From assembly GCF_003067705.1 (NCBI RefSeq), contig NZ_QANL01000001.1:1240001-1304000 (forward strand): a stretch of DNA of 64,000 nucleotides. Reading direction: 5' to 3'. The translations under genes and the position numbers were made by a program. Position 1 is the first letter of the stretch; each line of letters starts with the position of its first letter. This document shows, one piece after another, positions 1 to 7,380 of this stretch. The DNA comes from Planctomonas deserti (GTDB lineage: Bacteria > Actinomycetota > Actinomycetes > Actinomycetales > Microbacteriaceae). The notes below the pieces were generated by a model. It was not told where the DNA came from and did no database searches. It saw only the letters and a program-made list of their open reading frames with translations.

Positions 1-1
1 G

Positions 2-2140
2 GCGGGAAAGGCCGGGAAGCCGGCGAAGGCCGAGAAGCCGGAAAAGGTTCTGACCGAGGAGGAGCGGTACGAGCTCGAGCTCGCCGAGCAGGCGCGCATC
101 AACGCCGACGACTGGTCGAGCGTCGCGCCGGGCAAGGCGGCGAACTTCGGCCAGAGCTTCGGGCGGCTGATCGGGCTGCTGCGCCCGCACGCGTTCGCGT
201 TCATCTTCGTGTCCGCCCTCGGCGCCATCGGCGTCGTGCTCGCGATCATCGCGCCGCGCATCCTCGGCGAGGCGACGAACATCATCTTCGAGGGCGTCAT
301 ATCGCTGCAGCTCCCCGCGGGCGTGAGTCAGGCGCAGGCGGTGGACGGGCTCCGCGCGTCGGGGCAGGACGACCTCGCCAACATCGTCTCCGCCATGCAG
401 AACCTGGTTCCCGGCGAGGGCGTCGACTTCGTGCGGCTGGGACGCATCCTTGGCATTGTGCTGATGCTCTACGTCGCGAGCTCGGTGCTCACCTGGCTCC
501 AGGGCTTCGTCATCAACGTCATCATGATGCGCACGATGTGGCAGCTCCGCGAGTCGGTGGAGGCGAAGATCAACCGCCTGCCCCTCGCGTACTTCGACCG
601 TGTGCAGCGCGGCGAGCTGATCTCCCGGGTGACCAACGACATCGACAACATCACGCAGACCATGCAGCAGGCGCTGTCCACGGTCGTCACCTCGGTGCTC
701 ACCGTCGTCGGCGTGCTCATCATGATGTTCACGATCTCGTGGCAGCTCGCCCTGGTGACCCTCGTGTCGCTACCGCTCATGGGCGTCATCTTCGGCATCA
801 TCGGCCCGAAGTCGCAGGCCGCGTTCACCACGCAGTGGCGCAAGGTCGGCCGCCTGAACGCGCGCGTCGAGGAGTCGTTCTCCGGCCACGCCCTCGTGAA
901 GGTGTTCGGGCGCGAGCAGGACTCGCTCGAGAAGTTCAAGGCCGAGAACGAGGAGCTGTACCAGGCGGCGTTCCGGGCGCAGTTCCTCTCCGGCATGATC
1001 ATGCCCGGCATGATGTTCATCGGGAACCTCACCTACGTGGGCATCGCCGTGCTCGGCGGCCTGATGGTGACCACGGGCCAGCTTCGCCTCGGCGACGTGC
1101 AGGCCTTCATCCAGTACTCGCAGCAGTTCACGCAGCCGCTGTCCGAGCTGGGCGGCATGGCGGCGGTCGTGCAGTCCGGCACGGCGTCTGCGGAACGCGT
1201 CTTCGAGCTGCTGGACGAGGAGGAGCAGGAGCCCGACCGCGCGGATGCGCCGGCGCCGGTGGACGGCGACGGCACGATCGTGTTCGAGAACGTCTCCTTC
1301 TCCTACTCGCCCGAGCACCCCCTCATCCGCGACCTGTCGTTCCGGGTGGAGCCGGGGCAGACCGTGGCCATCGTCGGCCCCACCGGCGCGGGCAAGACGA
1401 CGCTCGTGAACCTCGTGATGCGCTTCTACGAGCTCGACGGCGGCCGGATCCTGCTCGACGGGCAGGACATCGCGTCCCTCACCCGGCATGACGTGCGGGC
1501 GCGGACCGGCATGGTGCTGCAGGACCCGTGGCTCTTCGCCGGCAGCATCCGAGAGAACATCCGCTACGGCAGGCAGTCCGCGACGGACGAGGAGATCCTC
1601 ACCGCCGCGAGGGCGACGTACGTCGACCGCTTCGTGCACTCGCTGCCGGACGGGTACGACACCGTGCTCGACGAGGACGCGTCCAACGTGTCCGCGGGCG
1701 AGAAGCAGCTCATCACGATCGCCCGCGCGTTCGTCGCCCAGCCGTCGGTGCTCATCCTCGACGAGGCCACCTCGTCGGTGGACACGCGCACCGAGCTACT
1801 CCTTCAGCACGCAATGGCCGCGCTGCGCGAGGGACGCACGTCGTTCGTGATCGCCCACCGCCTGTCCACCATCCGGGATGCGGACCTCATCCTCGTGATG
1901 GAGCACGGCAGTATCGTGGAGCAGGGCAGCCACGACGCCCTGATCGCGGCGAAGGGCGCCTACTGGCGGCTGTACAACTCGCAGTTCGAGCAGGCGAGCG
2001 CGGATGTCGACGGCTCCGGCGACGCGCGGTCGCTCGCGCCGGGCACCTCAGGGGAGACGAACACCGCGACGCGGATCACAGCGGGGGAGACGAACACCGC
2101 GACGGCGGACACCGGTGAGGAGGCCACGCTCCGGTCATAG
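2..2140 (+). CDS. ABC exporter half-transporter (permease-ATPase), 5' truncated
   Basis: Half-size ABC exporter of the multidrug/lipid type: an N-terminal six-helix membrane domain followed by one ATPase domain; two halves are needed per transporter. The frame is open from base 2, so the true start lies before the window. The first visible residues are rich in Lys, Ala and Pro and look like a cytoplasmic extension. Walker A (GPTGAGKTT) is at 1376-1402, a variant signature (VSAGEKQ instead of LSGGQ) at 1688-1708, and Walker B with its Glu (LILDEATSSVD) near 1750. The last ~40 residues are a non-conserved tail with an 11-residue repeat beginning GETNTAT. A partner half-transporter would be expected just upstream, which cannot be checked here. 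Substrate unknown. Confidence 0.93.
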   Translation, partial: AGKAGKPAKAEKPEKVLTEEERYELELAEQARINADDWSSVAPGKAANFGQSFGRLIGLLRPHAFAFIFVSALGAIGVVLAIIAPRILGEATNIIFEGVISLQLPAGVSQAQAVDGLRASGQDDLANIVSAMQNLVPGEGVDFVRLGRILGIVLMLYVASSVLTWLQGFVINVIMMRTMWQLRESVEAKINRLPLAYFDRVQRGELISRVTNDIDNITQTMQQALSTVVTSVLTVVGVLIMMFTISWQLALVTLVSLPLMGVIFGIIGPKSQAAFTTQWRKVGRLNARVEESFSGHALVKVFGREQDSLEKFKAENEELYQAAFRAQFLSGMIMPGMMFIGNLTYVGIAVLGGLMVTTGQLRLGDVQAFIQYSQQFTQPLSELGGMAAVVQSGTASAERVFELLDEEEQEPDRADAPAPVDGDGTIVFENVSFSYSPEHPLIRDLSFRVEPGQTVAIVGPTGAGKTTLVNLVMRFYELDGGRILLDGQDIASLTRHDVRARTGMVLQDPWLFAGSIRENIRYGRQSATDEEILTAARATYVDRFVHSLPDGYDTVLDEDASNVSAGEKQLITIARAFVAQPSVLILDEATSSVDTRTELLLQHAMAALREGRTSFVIAHRLSTIRDADLILVMEHGSIVEQGSHDALIAAKGAYWRLYNSQFEQASADVDGSGDARSLAPGTSGETNTATRITAGETNTATADTGEEATLRS
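2051..2104 (+). repeat. 33-bp-period direct repeat in ABC exporter tail
   Basis: A 21-bp sequence occurs identically at 2051-2071 and 2084-2104, 33 bp apart. It keeps the reading frame and encodes two copies of an 11-residue unit starting GETNTAT at the very C-terminus of the ABC exporter. The tail lies beyond the ATPase domain, so copy number changes should not affect catalysis. Confidence 0.85.
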
Positions 2141-2156
2141 CCCCTGACCCGGTTGG

Positions 2157-2186
2157 TTGACCCGTCGCTCCGGGCCGGGTTACGGT
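2157..2186 (+). promoter_or_regulatory. Predicted promoter of the soluble glucose dehydrogenase gene
   Basis: TTGACC at 2157-2162 and TACGGT at 2181-2186 are separated by 18 bp, a reasonable actinobacterial sigma-70-type arrangement. It starts 17 bp after the ABC exporter stop and 44 bp before the dehydrogenase ATG, so this gene probably has its own transcript. Confidence 0.45.
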
Positions 2187-2229
2187 GACGGCTTCGTCCG
2201 CATCGGATCCTCACCGGAAGCAGTGAACT

Positions 2230-3669
2230 ATGACGTTCCCCCGACGGGCCGCCCTCGCCGCCCTGCTCCTCCCCCTCTCCGCGCTTCTCGCCGCCGGAAC
2301 CGTCGCATCCGCTTCGGCGGCGGAGGCCGAGGTTCCCGACGGCGGGGACTTCGCGAAGCGGGTGGTGGCGACGGGGCTGAGCAATCCCTTCGAGGTGGCG
2401 CAGGGCCCGGACAGGCGACTGTGGGTGACCGAGCGGACCAGCAGGGAGGTGACGCAGGTGGATCCCGCCACCGGTGCCATCAGAACCATCCTCACGGTCC
2501 CCGACGTGGTGATCACTCCGGGGACCCAGGACGGGCTCCTCGGTATGGCGATCCATCCCGGACTGCGCGCCGGAGGGCCTACGAACTTCGTCTACCTCGC
2601 CTACACCTACGACGCCAATTCCGGCTCGGCCCTCGACCGGAAGCAGAAGCTGGTTCGCTACACGTACCGCACGGCAACACGGACGCTCGACAGCCCGCGC
2701 GTGGTGATCTCCGGTCTGCCCGCCAGCAACGATCACAACTCGGGTCGCCTGGTACTCGCGCCCGATGGCCGGCTCAACTACACGATCGGTGATCGCGGCA
2801 ACAACCACAACCAGAACGCGTGCCGGCCGAATCTCGCGCAGAGACTGCCCACGACCGCGGAGGTTGCAGCGAAGGACTGGACGGCCTACCAGGGCAAGAC
2901 GCTGCGCCTGAACACCGACGGCAGCGTGCCGTCCGACAATCCCACCATCAAGGGCGTGCGCAGCCACGTCTTCACCTACGGGCACCGCAACCCCCAGGGT
3001 CTCGTCTTCGCGCCGAGCGGGCGGCTGTACTCCTCCGAGCAGGGCCCGAGGACCGATGACGAGATCAACCTGCTGCGGGCGGGTGGGAACTACGGCTGGC
3101 CGAACGTCGCCGGCTACAAGGACGACAGCGCGTACGTCTACGCCAACTGGTCGGCGGCGACGGGCTGCGGGACCACGGTGCAGTACGACGAGGACCGGAT
3201 CCCGGCCGCCGTGCCCCAGCAACGCGAGTCGTCGTTCTCCGACCCCGCTTTCGTGCCGCCGCTCCGCGCCTACTACACCGTCCCCACGGGACACGACTTC
3301 ACGGGCAGCGCCTGCGACGGGTCCGGCTACTACTTCGTGTGCTACCCGACGATCGCGCCGTCCAGCCTGGACTACTACGCCGGCGCCGCCATCCCCGGTT
3401 GGAAGGACTCGCTGCTGATGACGACGCTCAAGACCGGCAGGGTCTACCGGGTGCCGGTCGGCGCGGACGGCCGGCTGAGCGGTGCCAGCCAGCCGCTGTG
3501 GATCTCGGTCAACCGCTATCGGGACACGGCGATCGCATCCGACGGCGCGACGATCTACGTGGCGACGGACAGCGCCGGCATCACGCGAGGCGGCAACGGG
3601 GATGCGACCCAGTCGCTCGCGAACCCGGGATCGATCCTCGCCTTCCGCTACGACCCCGCACGCGGCTGA
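2230..3669 (+). CDS. Secreted PQQ-dependent soluble glucose/aldose dehydrogenase
   Basis: Quinoprotein sugar dehydrogenase of the GdhB type, oxidising aldoses to lactones outside the membrane with PQQ as cofactor. A signal peptide is clear: positive start, hydrophobic stretch, and an ASA-A-type cleavage site near residue 28. Several blocks match the Acinetobacter soluble enzyme closely as I remember it: NDHNSGRL (catalytic His), GHRNPQG (sugar-binding Arg), NYGWPNVAGYKDDS, and NRYRD, which carries the two Arg that hold PQQ. Length (479 aa) matches the family. Compared with the Acinetobacter enzyme, the Gln in the GDQGRNQ segment appears to be His here, which could alter substrate preference. 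No PQQ biosynthesis genes are in the window. The start ATG has a weak GGAAG upstream. The 3' end overlaps the opposite-strand DUF4097 gene by 22 nt. Confidence 0.9.
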   Translation: MTFPRRAALAALLLPLSALLAAGTVASASAAEAEVPDGGDFAKRVVATGLSNPFEVAQGPDRRLWVTERTSREVTQVDPATGAIRTILTVPDVVITPGTQDGLLGMAIHPGLRAGGPTNFVYLAYTYDANSGSALDRKQKLVRYTYRTATRTLDSPRVVISGLPASNDHNSGRLVLAPDGRLNYTIGDRGNNHNQNACRPNLAQRLPTTAEVAAKDWTAYQGKTLRLNTDGSVPSDNPTIKGVRSHVFTYGHRNPQGLVFAPSGRLYSSEQGPRTDDEINLLRAGGNYGWPNVAGYKDDSAYVYANWSAATGCGTTVQYDEDRIPAAVPQQRESSFSDPAFVPPLRAYYTVPTGHDFTGSACDGSGYYFVCYPTIAPSSLDYYAGAAIPGWKDSLLMTTLKTGRVYRVPVGADGRLSGASQPLWISVNRYRDTAIASDGATIYVATDSAGITRGGNGDATQSLANPGSILAFRYDPARG

Positions 3670-4553
3670 TCGGCGGTCCCGATGGGCGCCTCAGCGGGCA
3701 TCTCCGGGGAGCGGCGGATGATGATGTCGCCCCAGGAGCTTCGCGCGCGCACCTCCACGGTCTCGTCGGCCGCGCCCGGGCCGGAGTCCTCGGCCAGCTC
3801 GTTCCGCACCCGACCGTGCTGGGTGCTGAGGTCGAGCCACGCGGCGGTTCCCCTCCGGATGCCCGCCTCGAGCGTCCCGTAGGAGGACTCGAGCAGGAGC
3901 GACTCCCGCACCGCCTCCGCGATTCGGACGCTCCCGTAGGCGGTTCTCGCCACGACCGAGGCGCCCGCCCGGTCCACCGCGAGGTCGCCGTGCGCGCCGT
4001 TGAAACGCAGCGGGCCCGTCACCGTGCCGAGCCTGGTTGCGCCGTAGGAGTTCCTGACGACCGCGCTGCCGTCGATCCGGTGGGCTCGGATGGCCCCGGA
4101 GGACGTGGTCAGCTCCACGTTGCCCGTCGCGTGCTCGACGGACACGTCCCCGCTGCCGGTGCGCAGCTCCAGCGCCCCCGTCCGCTGGAGGTGGATGTCG
4201 CCGACGCCGGTCGTGATCGAGCACTCCGACAGCTGCCCGCTGGCGTAGAGGCTGCCGACGACCGTCTCCCCGTGCACCCGCGAGCCGGTGGGCACCTCGA
4301 CGCTCACCTCGATCGACTCCCGCCCGCCGAAGGGCGAGTACTGCTTCCAGCCGCGCGGGGCCGTGATGCGCAGCTCGCCCCGGTCGTACTGCACTCGGGC
4401 GTGCTCGGCGGCTCGCACGTCTGCGGCACGGCCGGGGTCGGCGGGGCGGATCTCCACCACGGTGTCGGTGCGGTCGCCGGCGTGGATCCGCACGTCGCCG
4501 ACGGTCAGGCCGATCACCACCGAGACGGGGTGCGCAGTGGGGAAGGTGGGCAT
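3648..4553 (-). CDS. DUF4097-family beta-helix protein
   Basis: 301-residue protein of the DUF4097 (putative adhesin) type. It consists of short repeated beta-strand turns with recurring patterns such as GSGDVSVEHATGNVEL and SSGAIRAHRIDG, as expected for a right-handed beta-helix or stacked beta fold. There is no signal peptide or membrane helix, so it is probably cytoplasmic despite the family name. The start chosen is the ATG reading MPTFPTAHP, four bases after the stop of the upstream RHH gene; the frame is open further upstream but runs antisense-like through that gene. The pair forms an operon. Its molecular function is not known. The C-terminal codons overlap the end of the glucose dehydrogenase gene on the other strand. 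Confidence 0.85.
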   Translation of the reverse strand: MPTFPTAHPVSVVIGLTVGDVRIHAGDRTDTVVEIRPADPGRAADVRAAEHARVQYDRGELRITAPRGWKQYSPFGGRESIEVSVEVPTGSRVHGETVVGSLYASGQLSECSITTGVGDIHLQRTGALELRTGSGDVSVEHATGNVELTTSSGAIRAHRIDGSAVVRNSYGATRLGTVTGPLRFNGAHGDLAVDRAGASVVARTAYGSVRIAEAVRESLLLESSYGTLEAGIRRGTAAWLDLSTQHGRVRNELAEDSGPGAADETVEVRARSSWGDIIIRRSPEMPAEAPIGTADQPRAGS

Positions 4554-4557
4554 GGTG

Positions 4558-5091
4558 TCAGCGCACCCAGCCGGTGAAGCGGGAGCCGACGTCGTGCTGA
4601 TCCCGCTGCTTGCGGGGTCGGTTCTTGGCCTCGAGCGCGTCACCGACCGCGCGGACCAGCCAGGAGTTGACGGAGATCCCCTCCCTGCTCGCCGCGTCCT
4701 CGACCCGTGACTTGAGGTGGTCGGGCAGGCGCAGCGTGGTGCGCGAGGTGGCGCCCTCGTCGGCGTCCGCCCCGGTGGGGGTGCTCGGCAGCGGGCGCGC
4801 GGGCCGCGAGTCCCTGTGGTCGAGCTCGACTTCGGCGAATGCATCGGCGGCGGGAAGGGTGACGACGAACTCGGGGTCGCGGCCCCGCAAGCGCACGTCC
4901 ACCGACCCGGGAGCGAGGTCCCGGGTGATCTCGCTCGCCGCCGCCGCGAGCGCGTCGAGCAGCACGAGCCGGGTCGCCGCCTCCAACGGCGCGGCGAGGC
5001 GCTCGGCCAGCTGCCGCGCCTCCTCACCGCCGGCGTCGGCCGCTACCGCCAGCTGGCGGTGCAGGTCCTCGATGTACTGCGACAGGTCCAT
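4558..5091 (-). CDS. RHH (HicB/Arc-like) domain protein paired with DUF4097
   Basis: 177-residue protein. The N-terminal half is alpha-helical and acidic (MDLSQYIEDLHRQL onward). The C-terminal third contains TTLRLPDHLKSRVEDAA followed by EGISVNSWLVRAV, the typical strand-helix-helix of ribbon-helix-helix DNA-binding proteins of the HicB/Arc group. No HicA-like toxin lies next to it, so it is not a normal toxin-antitoxin pair. RHH proteins directly upstream of DUF4097 genes are common in actinobacteria, and this pair has a 4-nt gap and is surely cotranscribed. The likely role is autoregulation or regulation with the DUF4097 partner (inference). ATG start at 5091; a downstream basic tail follows the RHH. 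Confidence 0.78.
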   Translation of the reverse strand: MDLSQYIEDLHRQLAVAADAGGEEARQLAERLAAPLEAATRLVLLDALAAAASEITRDLAPGSVDVRLRGRDPEFVVTLPAADAFAEVELDHRDSRPARPLPSTPTGADADEGATSRTTLRLPDHLKSRVEDAASREGISVNSWLVRAVGDALEAKNRPRKQRDQHDVGSRFTGWVR

Positions 5092-5219
5092 GACACCATT
5101 GTGACGCCACGCTGACGATGCCGCGGTATCACCCGCAACCGCGACCCCCAGCGGCACCACACGGTCCTGGGCTCGCCGAAGAGACGAGACCGGCGCCCGG
5201 GCCCGAACCCGCTCGGGCC

Positions 5220-5852
5220 TCAGCGGATCACGCGCGACGGGCGCGGATCGTGATCCCCCGCGGCCCACTCCGCGATCGCCCTGGCGATCTTCGCGCCGCC
5301 GACGGAGGACGGCTCGATCGGGTTCGCGTAGTCGGCGTCCTCCGAGCAGATGAGCCGCAGGTCGAGCAGGTCGACGCCGCGGGCGAAGGCGGCACGCGTG
5401 ATGCAGTCGTTGAACAGACCGATCGCGGTGCGGATGACGGCGTGGTTGGGCGCCGACGGGGGCGTGTCGTAGATCGTGCACACCGCGAGGGGCAGTCCCG
5501 TCGCCAGCACCGCGTCGAGCATCGCCTCGTACGCCGTGGTGAATGGGCCCTGCTGCGCGCCGAGGGTCGCGATCGCCTCGGCGACGCTCGAGACGGGTGC
5601 GTTCAGCAGGTGGGCGAAGCCGAGCGCGTCGTTGCCGCCGACGCTCACCACCAGGTGGCTGGCGTCATCCGGGCGACCCGACAGCTGGCGGCGCACGCCG
5701 TCGATCACGTCGCCGTCCACCGCGAGGAGGGTGGCGTTCCAGCCCTGCGGGAGGGCGTCCCTAACCTGAGCGACCACGTCGGGCCCGCCGCCGACGTACG
5801 CGCCATTGTCGAGGATCGAGTCGCCCAGCAGGACGACGTGGTCACCGTTCAT
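5220..5852 (-). CDS. SGNH/GDSL-type hydrolase with altered block V
   Basis: SGNH-fold esterase/lipase-like protein of about 210 residues, with no signal peptide. Block I is VVLLGDSILDN (nucleophile Ser), and block III is VSVGGND (oxyanion Asn). The usual C-terminal block V with Asp and His (DxxHP) reads instead as ANPIEPSS, so the expected triad His is Glu and the Asp is Asn. The ATG at 5852 is preferred because GGAAGG lies 9 nt upstream; the in-frame ATG at 5861 would sit directly on that SD sequence. It is 36 bp downstream of a hypothetical gene on the same strand and may be cotranscribed with it. Substrate unknown. Confidence 0.82.
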   Translation of the reverse strand: MNGDHVVLLGDSILDNGAYVGGGPDVVAQVRDALPQGWNATLLAVDGDVIDGVRRQLSGRPDDASHLVVSVGGNDALGFAHLLNAPVSSVAEAIATLGAQQGPFTTAYEAMLDAVLATGLPLAVCTIYDTPPSAPNHAVIRTAIGLFNDCITRAAFARGVDLLDLRLICSEDADYANPIEPSSVGGAKIARAIAEWAAGDHDPRPSRVIR

Positions 5853-5888
5853 CTGTCCCATCCTTCCCGTGATCCCGCTTCGCGCGGG

Positions 5889-6422
5889 TCAGAGCGTGCG
5901 CCACCTCAGGCGGCGCAGGTCCGTGCGCAGGTCGAGCAGGCGGTCTTCCCGCTCGGCGTCGTATCTCGCGTCCTTCGGACCGGTCCACCCCACGCCGTTG
6001 AGAATCGCGACGCCGACGTCGTCCATGGCCTGCCGGTGCGCGTCCCGCACCACCTCGTCGACGTAGTCGGGATCGTCCGCGAAGGCGGTCAGCTCCTTCG
6101 CCAGCGCGCTGTGCACGACCTGGCGCTGACGCAGCACGGGCTCGTCCTCCGCGCCGTAGTCGTGCTCGTGCCGAGCCTTGCCCACCAGGCGCTCGGCGCG
6201 GCGACGGAGCACGCCCGCCCGGATCGCGTAGCCCTCCTGCTCCCCGGCCAGCCGGCCGAGCTCGCGGCGGACGGCCTGAGCGGTCTCCTCGGTGCTGAAC
6301 GGAGCGCGGTCGCGCAGGGCACGCAGGATGATCCAGTTGCGCACGGCCAGCACGAGCGCCGCCCGAGCGACGAGGAGGCCCTCCTCGGTCGCCCGCGCCT
6401 CATCGGCCGGCGGTATGCGCAC
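5889..6422 (-). CDS. Conserved-looking helical hypothetical protein
   Basis: 177-residue, highly charged, mostly alpha-helical cytoplasmic protein without a domain I can name. It shows long amphipathic runs (LGRLAGEQEGYAIRAG, RRRAERLVGKARHEHD) and a C-terminal ERE-DRLLDLRTDLRRLRWRTL helix. The start is a GTG with GGGGAGG 7-8 nt upstream, and codon use is normal for the window, so it is a real gene. It precedes the SGNH hydrolase gene by 36 bp on the same strand, which suggests cotranscription. Function unknown. Confidence 0.7.
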   Translation of the reverse strand: MRIPPADEARATEEGLLVARAALVLAVRNWIILRALRDRAPFSTEETAQAVRRELGRLAGEQEGYAIRAGVLRRRAERLVGKARHEHDYGAEDEPVLRQRQVVHSALAKELTAFADDPDYVDEVVRDAHRQAMDDVGVAILNGVGWTGPKDARYDAEREDRLLDLRTDLRRLRWRTL

Positions 6423-6606
6423 CTGCTGGCCTCCCCACGACGACGTCCTCGATTACCGAGTCTGCTCGGACGCCGTCCTCGGCGTCATTGTCCATCGTGC
6501 CATTGCGCGGGTCGCGGCGGGTGCCGCCGGCGACCTGCCGACGCGGGCCATGCGCCTGTCGGGCACCCGGGCTCGGTTACCGTGAGCGGGGGAGAGGGGG
6601 AACAGG

Positions 6607-7335
6607 ATGGGCGTGTGGGTCGGCACCTCGGGCTGGAGCTATGAGCACTGGGACGGCGTGCTCTATCCGCACGGGACCTCGCGCTGGGACCGCCTCGGCC
6701 ACTACGTCGCCGAGTTCCCCACCGTAGAGCTGAACGCGAGCTTCTATCGCTGGCCGCGCGTGGCCGGCTTCGCGAGCTGGCGCCGGCGACTGCCGCCCGG
6801 CTTCCGGCTGTCGGTCAAGGCGCCGCGCGGGCTGACCCACGCCAAGCGGCTCTTCGCGCCGGAGGCGTGGATCGATCGGATTGCCCGGTGCTGGCACGAG
6901 CTCGGGGACAAGCGGGCGGTGCTGCTCGTGCAGCTCCCGCCGCACCTCGCCCGCGACGACGCGCGACTCGACTACTTCCTGGGCCGGCTGCCGGACTGGA
7001 TCGACGTCGCGGTGGAGTTCCGGCATGAGAGCTGGCATACCGAGGAGGTGTTCCGGCTGCTGGAGCGGCACGGCACCGCGTACTGCGTGATGAGCGGCGC
7101 GGGGCTGCCCTGCGTGCTGCGCGTCACGGCGCCTCGCGCGTACGTGCGTCTGCACGGTCCCGATCCGCACCACCTTTATGGCGGCTCGTACTCCGACGAC
7201 GACCTGCGCTGGTGGGCGGACCGCATCCGTGAGTGGGCGGACGCGGGCGTGGACGTGTACGCCTACTTCAACAACGACGGGGGCGGCAACGCGGTGCGCA
7301 ACGCCCGGACCCTGAATGCACTGATCCGCGGGTAG
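6607..7335 (+). CDS. DUF72 (YecE-like) TIM-barrel protein
   Basis: 242-residue DUF72 protein. The N-terminal VGTSGWSYEHWDGVLYP is the family hallmark, followed by FPTVELNASFYRWP, FRLSVKAPRGLTH, LLVQLPPHLARD, VAVEFRHESWH and, near the end, VDVYAYFNNDGGGNAVRNA. These are the strand-end residues of a small TIM barrel, probably binding a phosphate or metal; the biochemical function of the family is not established. No signal peptide. The ATG is preceded by GGGGGAACAGG. It is monocistronic, since a strong palindrome covers its stop codon. Confidence 0.93.
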   Translation: MGVWVGTSGWSYEHWDGVLYPHGTSRWDRLGHYVAEFPTVELNASFYRWPRVAGFASWRRRLPPGFRLSVKAPRGLTHAKRLFAPEAWIDRIARCWHELGDKRAVLLVQLPPHLARDDARLDYFLGRLPDWIDVAVEFRHESWHTEEVFRLLERHGTAYCVMSGAGLPCVLRVTAPRAYVRLHGPDPHHLYGGSYSDDDLRWWADRIREWADAGVDVYAYFNNDGGGNAVRNARTLNALIRG

Positions 7336-7364
7336 CGCGTCCACTCGCTACCCGCGGATCAGTG
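7319..7364. terminator. 19-bp perfect palindrome over the DUF72 stop codon
   Basis: Arms CACTGATCCGCGGGTAGCG (7319-7337) and its exact complement (7346-7364) surround an 8-nt loop. The left arm contains the last five codons and the TAG of the DUF72 gene. There is no T tract on either side. It lies between convergent genes (DUF72 on plus, multicopper oxidase ending at 7381 on minus) and probably works as a bidirectional terminator or 3'-end stabiliser. Confidence 0.75.
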
Positions 7365-7380
7365 GTCCTGTGCGGCGGCG

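Noticed and set aside
4558-5091. A HicAB toxin-antitoxin system
   Set aside because: Only the RHH half resembles HicB; the neighbour is DUF4097, not a HicA-like double-stranded-RNA-binding-fold toxin.
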